NCBI GenBank assembly: GCA_964390065.1
Contig: CAYMGX010000009.1
Span: 1-55,005, forward strand
Direction of reading: 5' to 3'
From: JAAZBG01 sp964390065
GTDB lineage: Bacteria; Fibrobacterota; Chitinivibrionia; Chitinivibrionales; Chitinispirillaceae
Length of the DNA stretch: 55,005 bases
The position numbers and the translations under genes are program-made. Below, one piece after another: positions 27,672-36,320 of this stretch (positions are counted from its first letter, which is position 1; each line of letters starts with the position of its first letter). The notes below the pieces were generated by a model that saw only the letters and a program-made list of their open reading frames with translations, was not told the DNA's origin and did no database searches.

Positions 27672-30335
27672 TTAACTCTTCAAAGCGGCAAGATTTTTTT
27701 CGAGTTTTTCAAGATTGCTGAATAAACCCTGAAGCTTTTCTTTCTCTTTTATAACGACATCCTGAGGTGCTTTGGCAACGAAACTCTCATTTTCAAGGCG
27801 TTGTTTTGTACTTTCTGCCAGTTTCCGGATATGATCGATCTCTTTTGTTAACCGGTCAATTTCAACCTTTTTGTCAATTAGCCCTTCAAGGCTCAGATAC
27901 ACCTGTGTACCCATGACCACTGCTGAACCTGCGAAGGAAGGTTTTGCTGCCGTCAGAGAACATTCGGTAGACGAGAGTTTGCCGAATTGATTTACAAGTG
28001 AAATTTGTGTCGCGATAAATGCCTGTGCGTCATTCGTTGATGGAATAATGACAGCAGTTCCTGTTTTGTCAGGTGGAATATTGTTTTCCGAACGAATTGT
28101 CCGCAGTGCGGTAATAATATCCTGCAGCATCGTAAAGTTTTGTTCAATTTGTAAATTTACAAAAGAATGATCAGTAACAGGGAATGATGCTGTCATGATT
28201 GATTCGCTGTCAATTACTTTCGGGAACGATACTTTCTCACGCAGAAAACCCCATATTTCTTCGGTGATAAATGGCATTACAGGATGTAACAGCTTGAGTA
28301 TGGATGCAAGTATATATCCCGAAAGCGCAAGTGCATCAGCCTTGCGTTGCGCATTGTCATCCTGATACAGATCAGCTTTTTTAGCTTCAATATACCAGTC
28401 ACAAAAATCACGCCATGTAAAGTCATAAATGGTATGACAGACCTCATTGAACCTGAATCCGGATATGCCGCCTGAAACATCAGCGATTGTTTTCTGAAGC
28501 CGGCTGAGAATCCACAGATCTTCCGCTTTTAGTCTTGACTTGTCGGGAAGCGAATCAATACTGATTTTGTCAGTGATATTACCTAAAAGAAACCGTGATG
28601 CATTCCAGAGTTTGTTGGCAAAATTTCTTCCAATATCGAAGGTGTCTTTACTGAGAAAAACATCTGCCCCCTGAGCAGTTATCATAATAATGCTGAACCG
28701 CATGGCATCAGCACCGTAGACAGGAATTATTTCCAGTGGATCAATCGAATTTCCAAGTGATTTACTCATTTTCCGGCCGGACTTATCGCGAACCGTTCCA
28801 TGGAGAATGATTTCGGTAAAAGGAAGTTTTCCTGTGAAGTGAAGCCCGGACATGATCATGCGGGCTACCCAGAAGAACAGAATTTCCGGTGCTGTTACAA
28901 GTGCATTGGTTGGATAAAATTTACTGATATCCGGTGTAACATCAGGCCACCCCATTGTCGAAAAAGGCCAGAGCCATGATGAAAACCAGGTATCAAGGAC
29001 ATCCTCATCCTGGCGCAAATGGGTGGAGTTGCATTTTGGACACGATGAAGGTGCATCTTCTTCCGTAACGATCATCTCTCCACAATCGCAATACCATACC
29101 GGAATTCTGTGTCCCCACCAGATCTGGCGGGAGATGCACCAGTCCCTGATATTTTCCATCCATTCGATATAGGTTTTACGCCATCGTGACGGATAAAAGG
29201 TAATTTTGTTATCAAGAGCTGCCTGATGCGCCTCCTGAGCAAGAGGTTTCATACGGACAAACCACTGGTCAGAGTAGTAAGGCTCAACAACGGTACTGCA
29301 GCGGTAGCAGTGACCGACAGCATGCTCGTGCTCATCAATTTTTTCAACAAGTCCAAGTGCAGTAAGATCCTCAACCACTGTTTTTCGTGCAGTAAAACGG
29401 TCCATACCTTTATATTTGTCGGGAACCGGACCGGTCATAAAGGCGGTTTCATCCATGACCACGATCGGTTCAAGGTTATGGCGTTGCGCCATCTGAAAGT
29501 CATTTGGATCGTGGGCCGGGGTAACCTTTACTGCACCTGTACCAAATTCCCGGTCAACATAATCATCAGAGATTATTGGTATAAGACGGTTAACAAGCGG
29601 TAATACAATGTTTTTACCAATTTTATCTTTATACCGTTCATCTTTTGGATTGACAGCAACTGCAGTGTCTCCAAGCATTGTTTCCGGACGGGTGGTTGCA
29701 ACGATCAGATATCCGCTTCCGTCCTCGTAAGGATATTTAAAGTGATATAATTTCCCTTTTAAGTCTTTATGCTCAGCCTCTTCATCGGAGAGCGCAGTCT
29801 GACACCGTGGACACCAGTTTATAATATATTTACCTCTGTAAATAAGCCCCTCGTTATAGAGCTGAACGAATACTTTCCGAACAGCTTTTGAAAGACCCTC
29901 ATCCATGGTAAACCGCTCACGATCCCAATCGCAGGAGCTTCCGAGTTTCTTTAACTGGTTCGAAATTGTCGCGTGATACTCTTTTTTCCATTCCCACACC
30001 TTTTCCACAAATTTTTCGCGTCCAAGTTTGTGACGGCTGGAACCCTCTTTGGCAAGTTTTCGTTCAACCACATTTTGAGTTGCAATTCCGGCATGGTCTG
30101 TACCCGGTATCCAGAGCGCTTCGAATCCGGTCATACGCTTGAACCTGATCAGTATGTCCTGAATAGTATTGTTAAGCGCATGGCCCATATGTAGAACACC
30201 AGTGACGTTTGGTGGTGGAATAACAATTGAATACGATGGCTTCTTTGATGCGGCATCAGCGTGAAAGAGTCCTTGCTCCATCCATTTCCTGTACAAACGA
30301 TCTTCTACCTGTGATGGATTATACTGTTTCTCCAT
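27672..30335 (-). CDS. valS: Valyl-tRNA synthetase
   Basis: ValRS charges tRNA-Val and edits mischarged threonine. The 887-aa protein is typical in length. It shows the class I signature HMGH in PPNVTGVLHMGHALN (about 38-52), the CP1 editing domain with the TTRPETMLGDTAVAV stretch, KMSKS in GRKMSKSLGNS, an anticodon-binding region and a C-terminal coiled-coil arm (about 815-887). CPRC, CYRC and CPKC pairs may bind zinc. Upstream lie 285 non-coding bases before a divergent gene. It is single. Confidence 0.97.
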   Translation of the reverse strand: MEKQYNPSQVEDRLYRKWMEQGLFHADAASKKPSYSIVIPPPNVTGVLHMGHALNNTIQDILIRFKRMTGFEALWIPGTDHAGIATQNVVERKLAKEGSSRHKLGREKFVEKVWEWKKEYHATISNQLKKLGSSCDWDRERFTMDEGLSKAVRKVFVQLYNEGLIYRGKYIINWCPRCQTALSDEEAEHKDLKGKLYHFKYPYEDGSGYLIVATTRPETMLGDTAVAVNPKDERYKDKIGKNIVLPLVNRLIPIISDDYVDREFGTGAVKVTPAHDPNDFQMAQRHNLEPIVVMDETAFMTGPVPDKYKGMDRFTARKTVVEDLTALGLVEKIDEHEHAVGHCYRCSTVVEPYYSDQWFVRMKPLAQEAHQAALDNKITFYPSRWRKTYIEWMENIRDWCISRQIWWGHRIPVWYCDCGEMIVTEEDAPSSCPKCNSTHLRQDEDVLDTWFSSWLWPFSTMGWPDVTPDISKFYPTNALVTAPEILFFWVARMIMSGLHFTGKLPFTEIILHGTVRDKSGRKMSKSLGNSIDPLEIIPVYGADAMRFSIIMITAQGADVFLSKDTFDIGRNFANKLWNASRFLLGNITDKISIDSLPDKSRLKAEDLWILSRLQKTIADVSGGISGFRFNEVCHTIYDFTWRDFCDWYIEAKKADLYQDDNAQRKADALALSGYILASILKLLHPVMPFITEEIWGFLREKVSFPKVIDSESIMTASFPVTDHSFVNLQIEQNFTMLQDIITALRTIRSENNIPPDKTGTAVIIPSTNDAQAFIATQISLVNQFGKLSSTECSLTAAKPSFAGSAVVMGTQVYLSLEGLIDKKVEIDRLTKEIDHIRKLAESTKQRLENESFVAKAPQDVVIKEKEKLQGLFSNLEKLEKNLAALKS

Positions 30336-30620
30336 AAATTATCCCGGGATTAATGTGAACCGATATTACGATAAGGTTAGAAAATACTATTCGGAATGTT
30401 ATTTATTTTCTTTTGTTTTGATACAATGGTAAATATTTAAACAAAAAGTCCGTATTTCTACACAAAAAGAACCATGTATTATTTTAACCTGGCGAATTTA
30501 TACGCTGATAGTATGGATGAAGTTTAAGGTAATTGATCTTTTTTTAGATAAATGCAGTTACTTATGTTATTTTATCAGTACTTAATCAGGTTTTGATTTT
30601 TCATTCAACGGAGTCATCTT

Positions 30621-31325
30621 ATGAGTAGAATGTATTCTGCAGTAACAGCATGCTTCATTTTTGCGGCAGCAGCTTTTGCAGGGCCACAAATTGAGTTTGA
30701 TACAAAGACATTTAATTGTGGTGTTGCGGTTGAAGGTGTAACTGAAAAAATTGTGGCTTCATTTAACATTAAGAATACCGGAGATTCCACTCTGAAACTG
30801 CTGACGGTAAAGCCCGGATGCGGCTGCACCGTTGTGAAGTTTGACAGTCTTATTGAACCGGGTAAATCAACAAAAATTGAATCTGAAGTAAATATCAAGG
30901 GGTATCACAGCGGACCATTTTCAAAAGCCATCTCGGTAGTTTCGAATGTTGATAAAGCCCCTGTACGCCTTGTCATTGAAGCAACAATTCAGGCGGCAAT
31001 TGATTTGTCAGAAAATTATTTACGGTTTGATTCAGCAGGCGTAAAAAGTAAAGTTATTACACTGACTTCATTAAAGCAGGATTTAAAAATCAATTCAATT
31101 TCATTTAATGTTGATAATGTTACTGCTGACGATAAGAAAGTACAGAAATTGCCGATTACCTACAAATTCAACCCATCTGATTCTGCTGTTGCAGAGGGAT
31201 ACAAGGCGTTTAAACTCGAAATCTTTGCCCCGAAGTATACGTCAAGCATTTTCGGGACATTTACAATTGCAACAAATCATCCGGACCGTAAAGAAATTTT
31301 GATCAGGGGAAATTTCGCCAAATAA
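30621..31325 (+). CDS. DUF1573 exported protein
   Basis: The 234-aa protein has a signal peptide (ending AAAFAG). It begins with the DUF1573 domain: EFDTKTFNCGVAVEG, FNIKNTGDSTLKL and the hallmark PGCGCTVVKFD with adjacent Cys. The first half folds as an Ig/ASPM-like module; the second half is a further beta region, ending NHPDRKEILIRGNF. DUF1573 proteins are frequent in Bacteroidota and relatives; their function is not established. A ribosome site GGAG lies about 8 bases upstream. A terminator follows. Confidence 0.82.
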   Translation: MSRMYSAVTACFIFAAAAFAGPQIEFDTKTFNCGVAVEGVTEKIVASFNIKNTGDSTLKLLTVKPGCGCTVVKFDSLIEPGKSTKIESEVNIKGYHSGPFSKAISVVSNVDKAPVRLVIEATIQAAIDLSENYLRFDSAGVKSKVITLTSLKQDLKINSISFNVDNVTADDKKVQKLPITYKFNPSDSAVAEGYKAFKLEIFAPKYTSSIFGTFTIATNHPDRKEILIRGNFAK

Positions 31326-31389
31326 GAGAAATTCTGCTCAGTATGTTGCGTTATTGCACTGTGCAGCCGGAAATGCTTAGACTTATATG

Positions 31390-31419
31390 AAAGGACATCA
31401 CTATGAGGTGTCCTTTTTT
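31390..31419 (+). terminator. Terminator of the DUF1573 gene
   Basis: AAAGGACATC pairs with GGTGTCCTTT (one T-G wobble) across a 7-base loop and is followed by a T-run. Its right edge overlaps the stop codon of the facing methyltransferase gene. Confidence 0.87.
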
Positions 31420-32143
31420 ATTTCTCAAGGATTATATGAATCATACGGTTTACAGTCAGGGATGATACCTGTTTAAAGCCGGTATTGTTAAGCCACTGCT
31501 GAATATCATGCGCGGTAAGTCGTAACTTTTTATAGGAACTGACAAGCTGGGTCCATCGTCCGTTATTAAACTCATAAAGAATGTCCGTTACACCAACCGT
31601 TGTTTCGAAATACTCAAGAAAGCATGAAAAAATACGGTACTCATCAGAGCGAACGGTGACAAATCTGCTATTTCCATGTAATGCATTACTATAATCCCGA
31701 AACGAAATAATAAATTTTCCACCCGGTGTAAGCATGTTATAGCATGTTGTAAACAGTTTTTTCAGCTCATCAAACGAGGTAAAAAGGGAGAGTGTATCAC
31801 CCATGCATACAATTACTTCCGGCATGAGATCCTGACTTTTTGACAAATAGGAAAAAATATCGTTTTCAACGATCAGTATCGGTAATTCGCCTTTGTTTTG
31901 GTATAATTCTATAAGCAGCTGTTTGTTAAAATCTACGGAAATGACCTTATAGCCACGCATTGCAAGTGCGACAGACTGAGTTCCGTTACCGCAGCCAAGA
32001 TCAATTGCGAGTTGATCACTCTTACTGTTGATACCATTTTCAATGAAATATTGTTCGCATCTCTTTGCGCAATCAGAAAAGTCGCCTTTTGTCCAGGAGT
32101 AAACAGCCCCGAGAAAATTATCATAATGTTCTCTAATACCCAT
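31418..32143 (-). CDS. Class I SAM-dependent methyltransferase
   Basis: The 241-aa protein has a Rossmann-like methyltransferase fold with motif I DLGCGNGTQSVALAMRG (about 49-65), an acidic residue ending strand 2 (VISVDFNKQL) and a motif IV/post region with VIVCMGDTLSLF and LTPGGKFIISFRDY. The substrate cannot be deduced. The start has AAAGGA upstream. It follows the TPR gene by 51 bases on the same strand, so they may share a transcript. Its stop codon lies in the T-run of the facing terminator. Confidence 0.82.
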   Translation of the reverse strand: MGIREHYDNFLGAVYSWTKGDFSDCAKRCEQYFIENGINSKSDQLAIDLGCGNGTQSVALAMRGYKVISVDFNKQLLIELYQNKGELPILIVENDIFSYLSKSQDLMPEVIVCMGDTLSLFTSFDELKKLFTTCYNMLTPGGKFIISFRDYSNALHGNSRFVTVRSDEYRIFSCFLEYFETTVGVTDILYEFNNGRWTQLVSSYKKLRLTAHDIQQWLNNTGFKQVSSLTVNRMIHIILEK

Positions 32144-32194
32144 CAGTATCCTTTCGCCATGCCTGTATATGAACAGTAGCGGTGCACTTAATTC

Positions 32195-33013
32195 TCATGA
32201 ATCACACTCTTTAAACTCAGACCAGCAATCAAATCCCTCTATATCCCTGATTATTATCATCCTGTTCAAATCATACATTATCTGGAGTTGTTTCTTGACA
32301 GTAACATTTTTATCGTTTTGCCAAGTAATAGTAATCACTCTGTCGATTACATAATAATTGAATTCAATTTTTTCGGGTTGTCCGCTTTTATTGATCAGTG
32401 AAAATGTACCGCGGGTGTTGCTCCCGAAGTGGATATCCGGTTCATAGGCGCGGCGTTTCATTTTATACCAGCGGCCGACGAGCATTATTTTCAAAAGGCT
32501 GTCATTTTGTGGAAAACCGTTATCCAGAACAGAAAATGCTTTTGTCAATCTAAGCGGAGTAAGATCCGAGTCGTTGACAATTACATTTTTCCTTGCCGGA
32601 TCCAGATGTAGTTCAAAAATTATTTCGTTGAATGCCTTAACCATATTGCAATCAACGTCTTCTTTTAGTAAAGCACAGGCGAGATTATGATGCGCAGCGA
32701 TAAAGGTATTATCAAATTCGAGTGCAAATTCAAAATATTCGATAGCTTCTCCGTAACGGTTTTTTTTGTAAAGCTGATACCCCATGTTGTTTAACTGTAG
32801 TGCCTTTTGTTTACGGGTAAGGCTGTCGTTTTCCAGAATCTCCTGGATTTTAGATTTATTGAAATGGGTATTAGGAGGTAAAACTGCTGTTATTGATGTA
32901 CTGTTGTGGATAATTTTTTTAATCGTTGGCCATCCGAAATATATTCCCGCAGCAAGCGCTAAGCAACAAACACTTATTACTATAATCAGAAGAGTCTTTT
33001 TAGGTAATTTCAT
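32195..33013 (-). CDS. Membrane-anchored TPR protein
   Basis: The 272-aa protein has one N-terminal membrane segment (about 7-28), a linker and about two TPR repeats (about 74-120, NNMGYQLYKKNRYGEAIEYF then AHHNLACALL). The C-terminal 100 residues are beta-rich (HFGSNTRGTFSLINKSG onward) with no recognised family. TPRs bind partner proteins; the beta part may be a separate small domain. It is upstream of the methyltransferase and downstream of the PEGA gene, all on the reverse strand. Confidence 0.72.
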   Translation of the reverse strand: MKLPKKTLLIIVISVCCLALAAGIYFGWPTIKKIIHNSTSITAVLPPNTHFNKSKIQEILENDSLTRKQKALQLNNMGYQLYKKNRYGEAIEYFEFALEFDNTFIAAHHNLACALLKEDVDCNMVKAFNEIIFELHLDPARKNVIVNDSDLTPLRLTKAFSVLDNGFPQNDSLLKIMLVGRWYKMKRRAYEPDIHFGSNTRGTFSLINKSGQPEKIEFNYYVIDRVITITWQNDKNVTVKKQLQIMYDLNRMIIIRDIEGFDCWSEFKECDS

Positions 33014-33182
33014 ACGCCGGTAAGTTTTTCTGTCTGTCGAAAGTTGTCTGCATTGAACAATTTTGCCGTCAGTATAAATATAGGTTGAACATCAGGATGA
33101 TGCAAGTATCGGTGATACTGTGGATCTAAAAGTCCGGGTGTCGCAGATGAACACTATTGCTAATGTAATTTTAAGTGAATGG

Positions 33183-33869
33183 TCAAAACAGTGTTGTAAT
33201 TCCCAAACTTGTCAGTAGTGTTGTACCCAGTACAAATCCGGGTACCGACTGATTTTTGTGTTTATTGTCAAATCCACGATTGAAACTCCAGGTATAGGAA
33301 CCTGCAGATGCGACAGCGAGGCCTATTTGAAGCCATGCTTTTTTGGTAAGTATCTTTTTACGGAGGTGTTCATTTATAACGGAAGGATTATTCTTATCTA
33401 TGTAAATGTTGTTTTTCTTTAATGGAAGATAACGTCCGCTGGGACCTCTGACTTCAAGGGTAAATGTACCCTGAGGAATTGATTCGTCAATGAGCGGTGT
33501 CTTTCCTATAGGAGTTAAGAGAAATACCTCGGAGTTATCAGGTTTACTGGTTACTGTCAATTTACCATAATCTTTTTGTAGTGGAACATTTAAAGAAGTT
33601 TCGTTATTCCCGGTAATTTCAACAATCTTCGTATAATCAATCTGCTGAGTCTGGTCCTGCAGATAAATTGTATGTTGCCCTGCAGGTAATGAATACTTTA
33701 GCAGTGGTGTCTGCCCGATTAACTGACCATCTATAGAAATTGATGCATTCGGAGGATCTGATGTTACCGTAAGGCTGCCATTCCCCCCGGCGACTGCAAG
33801 ACTATTAAGAAAAAATAAAATGACAAACAGAGATATAAAAAAGTTAGTCTTATTTCGTGATGAAAACAT
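33183..33869 (-). CDS. PEGA-domain exported protein
   Basis: The 228-aa protein has a signal peptide (ending AVAGG) and two PEGA-type beta modules. The first begins GSLTVTSDPPNASISIDG and contains GQTPLLKYSLPAGQHTI (about 30-100). The second begins GKLTVTSKPDNSEVFLLT with GKTPLIDESIPQGTFTLEV (about 100-170). The C-terminal 50 residues are hydrophobic with a possible membrane segment. PEGA domains are found on surface or periplasmic proteins of many lineages. The start has AAAAGGGGG upstream. It is divergent from the T6SS operon. Confidence 0.8.
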   Translation of the reverse strand: MFSSRNKTNFFISLFVILFFLNSLAVAGGNGSLTVTSDPPNASISIDGQLIGQTPLLKYSLPAGQHTIYLQDQTQQIDYTKIVEITGNNETSLNVPLQKDYGKLTVTSKPDNSEVFLLTPIGKTPLIDESIPQGTFTLEVRGPSGRYLPLKKNNIYIDKNNPSVINEHLRKKILTKKAWLQIGLAVASAGSYTWSFNRGFDNKHKNQSVPGFVLGTTLLTSLGITTLF

Positions 33870-34200
33870 TGCAAAACCCCCTTTTGAAAAGATAACTTTC
33901 GTAAATAATCAAGAAAAACGGGCATCTTTACAAAATGTTTTTCTGTAATTCCAGTTGATCTGTTTTTAAACAATTGACCATACGAAAAAATTCAATCTGT
34001 AACATTTAGTTTTGCCGTAACCCGATATGATAATATATATTAAAAAGATAAGAACTATTTGGAATTCTTACAAGTTAAATATACAGAAATATCTTTGAAT
34101 ATGGTTGTGTCTATACTAAAGCAAATACGCAGAAAAAAAGTGTTGACACAAGTATGGTCAGTGTTAATTATGAAATACCTGAGAGAAAAGAATACTTATT
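33870..34200. other. Divergent intergenic region ahead of the T6SS operon
   Basis: This 331-base AT-rich stretch separates the PEGA gene (reverse) and tssK (forward). It must hold both promoters. The only good + candidate is near its right end; I see no strong hairpin or repeat. Confidence 0.5.
34143..34170 (+). promoter_or_regulatory. Candidate promoter of the T6SS operon
   Basis: A consensus -35 TTGACA (34143-34148) is followed after 16 bases by TAATTA (34165-34170), a weak -10. The transcript would begin about 25 bases ahead of the tssK ATG. The -10 mismatch keeps confidence low. Confidence 0.4.
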
Positions 34201-35544
34201 ATGCTTACCGATAAGGTTATCTGGAAGGACGGTCTTTTCGTGCTTCCACAACATTTTCAGCAATTCGAAAGATACCTGCTGAATTTAGTACAGCAGACAA
34301 ATGCAGTGGCAATGCCCTTAATGTATGGATTTGCATCCTGCTCACTTGATGTAAATCTGTTAAGTAAAGGGAAATTTGCTCTCACTGAAGCTCTTGGTAT
34401 CATGTCCGACGGAACACCTTTTTGTATACCTCTCAATAACCGGGTACCGGCAATCCGATCGGTGGAAGAGCATTTCAGTCATCAGAAAACTCACCTTGAT
34501 GTTTACCTGACACTTCCTTTGGCACAATCAGGAAGGCCGATTTGTTCTGACAGCAGTTCAAGTGATATACGATACAAAACAGAAGTAGAAACGATTATTG
34601 ACGAGGTTTCCGGCAGCACAACTGAAGAGATTGAAATTGGAAAATGCAATTTTTCAGTTCGTTTTGAGGGAGAATCTCTTGATGCAGTATCTTCGCTCCG
34701 TATAGCGCGTCTTAAACGTACGGTCAATGATGGAATAATCATTGATGAAAGTGTCTCACCTGCCGCTGTTCTTATAGGTGCGTCCAATGGTTATATGAAA
34801 AAGTTCGGAGCTCTTCTTGCAGAACTTCATGTTAAAAGTTCAGAGCTACTTAAAGGAAGAAAGCAACTTTCAAACATCTTTTCCATCTCGACACCTGAAC
34901 AAATAGCGAATCAGTTTCTTCTCACGATTTTAACAACACATATACCTTTGCTTGATCATTTTTATCAACGGGCATCACAGGTTCATCCTTACACCGTGTA
35001 CTGTCAGGTTGGGCAACTTGCCGGAGCACTTCAGGCGTTTGGTCAGGACAATGAAATTTCTCCATTACCTTCCTATGATCATGATGACCCCTGCCATTCT
35101 TTGGAAATTATGCATTCGTCAATTCGTGCAATTTTAATGTCTGATTATTCATCAGGATGCATACAAATTCCAATAGAGAGAACTGCTGACGCGACATACC
35201 TTAGTGTAATCAATGATACATCACAGCTTTTACAGTGCGAGTTTTATCTCGGTCTCAGTGCAGATGCATCTCATGAAACAATCATTAACACAGTGCGACG
35301 ATCCATTAAAATGACTTCACGTGATGAGTTGTCTCGTTTGACTATCGGTGCATTGCCCGGACTGCGCCTTGAACCGGTAAATCCGCCTGCTGAACTGGCT
35401 ACAAAAAAAGATTATCTCTATTTCAATCTTATTCGGGAAGGTACTCATTGGCAGAAAATACAGAACGCAAACAATATTGCCTTCTATTTTCCCGGTACGT
35501 TACAAAATCTTTCCATGGAATTACTGGCCATAAAAATGAGATAA
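34201..35544 (+). CDS. tssK: T6SS baseplate protein TssK
   Basis: TssK is the trimeric connector between baseplate and membrane complex. The 447-aa protein shows the family N-terminal start (VIWKDGLFVLPQHFQQFERY), which resembles the phage receptor-binding-protein shoulder, followed by the central helical region (about 195-340) and the C-terminal head, with the LPGLRLEPVNPPAELATKKDY stretch characteristic of TssK. Length is normal. It opens the T6SS operon, 9 bases ahead of tssL. Confidence 0.95.
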   Translation: MLTDKVIWKDGLFVLPQHFQQFERYLLNLVQQTNAVAMPLMYGFASCSLDVNLLSKGKFALTEALGIMSDGTPFCIPLNNRVPAIRSVEEHFSHQKTHLDVYLTLPLAQSGRPICSDSSSSDIRYKTEVETIIDEVSGSTTEEIEIGKCNFSVRFEGESLDAVSSLRIARLKRTVNDGIIIDESVSPAAVLIGASNGYMKKFGALLAELHVKSSELLKGRKQLSNIFSISTPEQIANQFLLTILTTHIPLLDHFYQRASQVHPYTVYCQVGQLAGALQAFGQDNEISPLPSYDHDDPCHSLEIMHSSIRAILMSDYSSGCIQIPIERTADATYLSVINDTSQLLQCEFYLGLSADASHETIINTVRRSIKMTSRDELSRLTIGALPGLRLEPVNPPAELATKKDYLYFNLIREGTHWQKIQNANNIAFYFPGTLQNLSMELLAIKMR

Positions 35545-35553
35545 GGATTCGCG

Positions 35554-36276
35554 ATGCTGAATAATCTGGAAAAAACCATTTCTACCTACACACTCAATAT
35601 CAATCTAAGCAAACTGATGGATCCTACAGTTTCGATCAGTACACTGTGCAACGATATATTTCTGATTATTATCAGTATGCGGGAGCAGCAGGATTTAGGG
35701 ACACCGGAATCGCTTCGTAAATTTCTAAAACTCTATATTGAAATATTTGTAAAGAACTGTGATGAAATGGGAATTGATACAAGAATAATAGAATCTGTTA
35801 AATTCGCATTAATTGCACTTATCGATGAAACGGTACGGAGTATTCCGGGAAAATGTTCTGACTTTTGGAACGCACAGCCGCTTCAATCTGAATACTATGA
35901 TGAACAGATTGCCGGTGAAAAATTTTTTGAGGATCTGAGGGAGCTTATGTCTGATGCTCATTCCAATTATGCAACTCTGGAAACCTTTTTCTATTGTCTT
36001 GCGTTGGGATTTCAGGGGCAATATCTTGGAAAAACAGAGGAAAGAGAAAAGGTTATTCACCAATTGGCGACCGTACTGATTAAAACGCGAATGCAAACCA
36101 GACAGAATCGTAAAAAGTCTCATACAGTTTCAAAAAAAACACCGCGTGTAGCGTTTTTCATACCGAACTGGTTAATAACATCGGTTGCAATTGCAGCAGC
36201 ACTACTTGTATGGTTTGGCACATCGGTTTCCATTCGGTCTCTATCACAAAAACCGATAACGTTACAAATGAATTAG
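35554..36276 (+). CDS. tssL: T6SS membrane protein TssL (DotU-like)
   Basis: TssL is an inner-membrane part of the T6SS membrane complex. The 240-aa protein has the helical cytoplasmic DotU domain (about 15-190), with the family stretches FALIALIDETVRS and EKFFEDL, and YCLALGFQGQYLG, and a C-terminal membrane segment (about 203-222). It lacks an OmpA peptidoglycan-binding extension, as in short TssL forms. It is 9 bases after tssK, with AAGGA upstream. Confidence 0.92.
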   Translation: MLNNLEKTISTYTLNINLSKLMDPTVSISTLCNDIFLIIISMREQQDLGTPESLRKFLKLYIEIFVKNCDEMGIDTRIIESVKFALIALIDETVRSIPGKCSDFWNAQPLQSEYYDEQIAGEKFFEDLRELMSDAHSNYATLETFFYCLALGFQGQYLGKTEEREKVIHQLATVLIKTRMQTRQNRKKSHTVSKKTPRVAFFIPNWLITSVAIAAALLVWFGTSVSIRSLSQKPITLQMN

Positions 36277-36320
36277 TATACCGAAAAGAATGATCATTAT
36301 TTAAGGAATAGAAACTCATA

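Noticed and set aside
27510..27725. Short + frame overlapping the valS end
   Set aside because: It contains the long hairpin, overlaps valS, and shows no family or good ribosome site.
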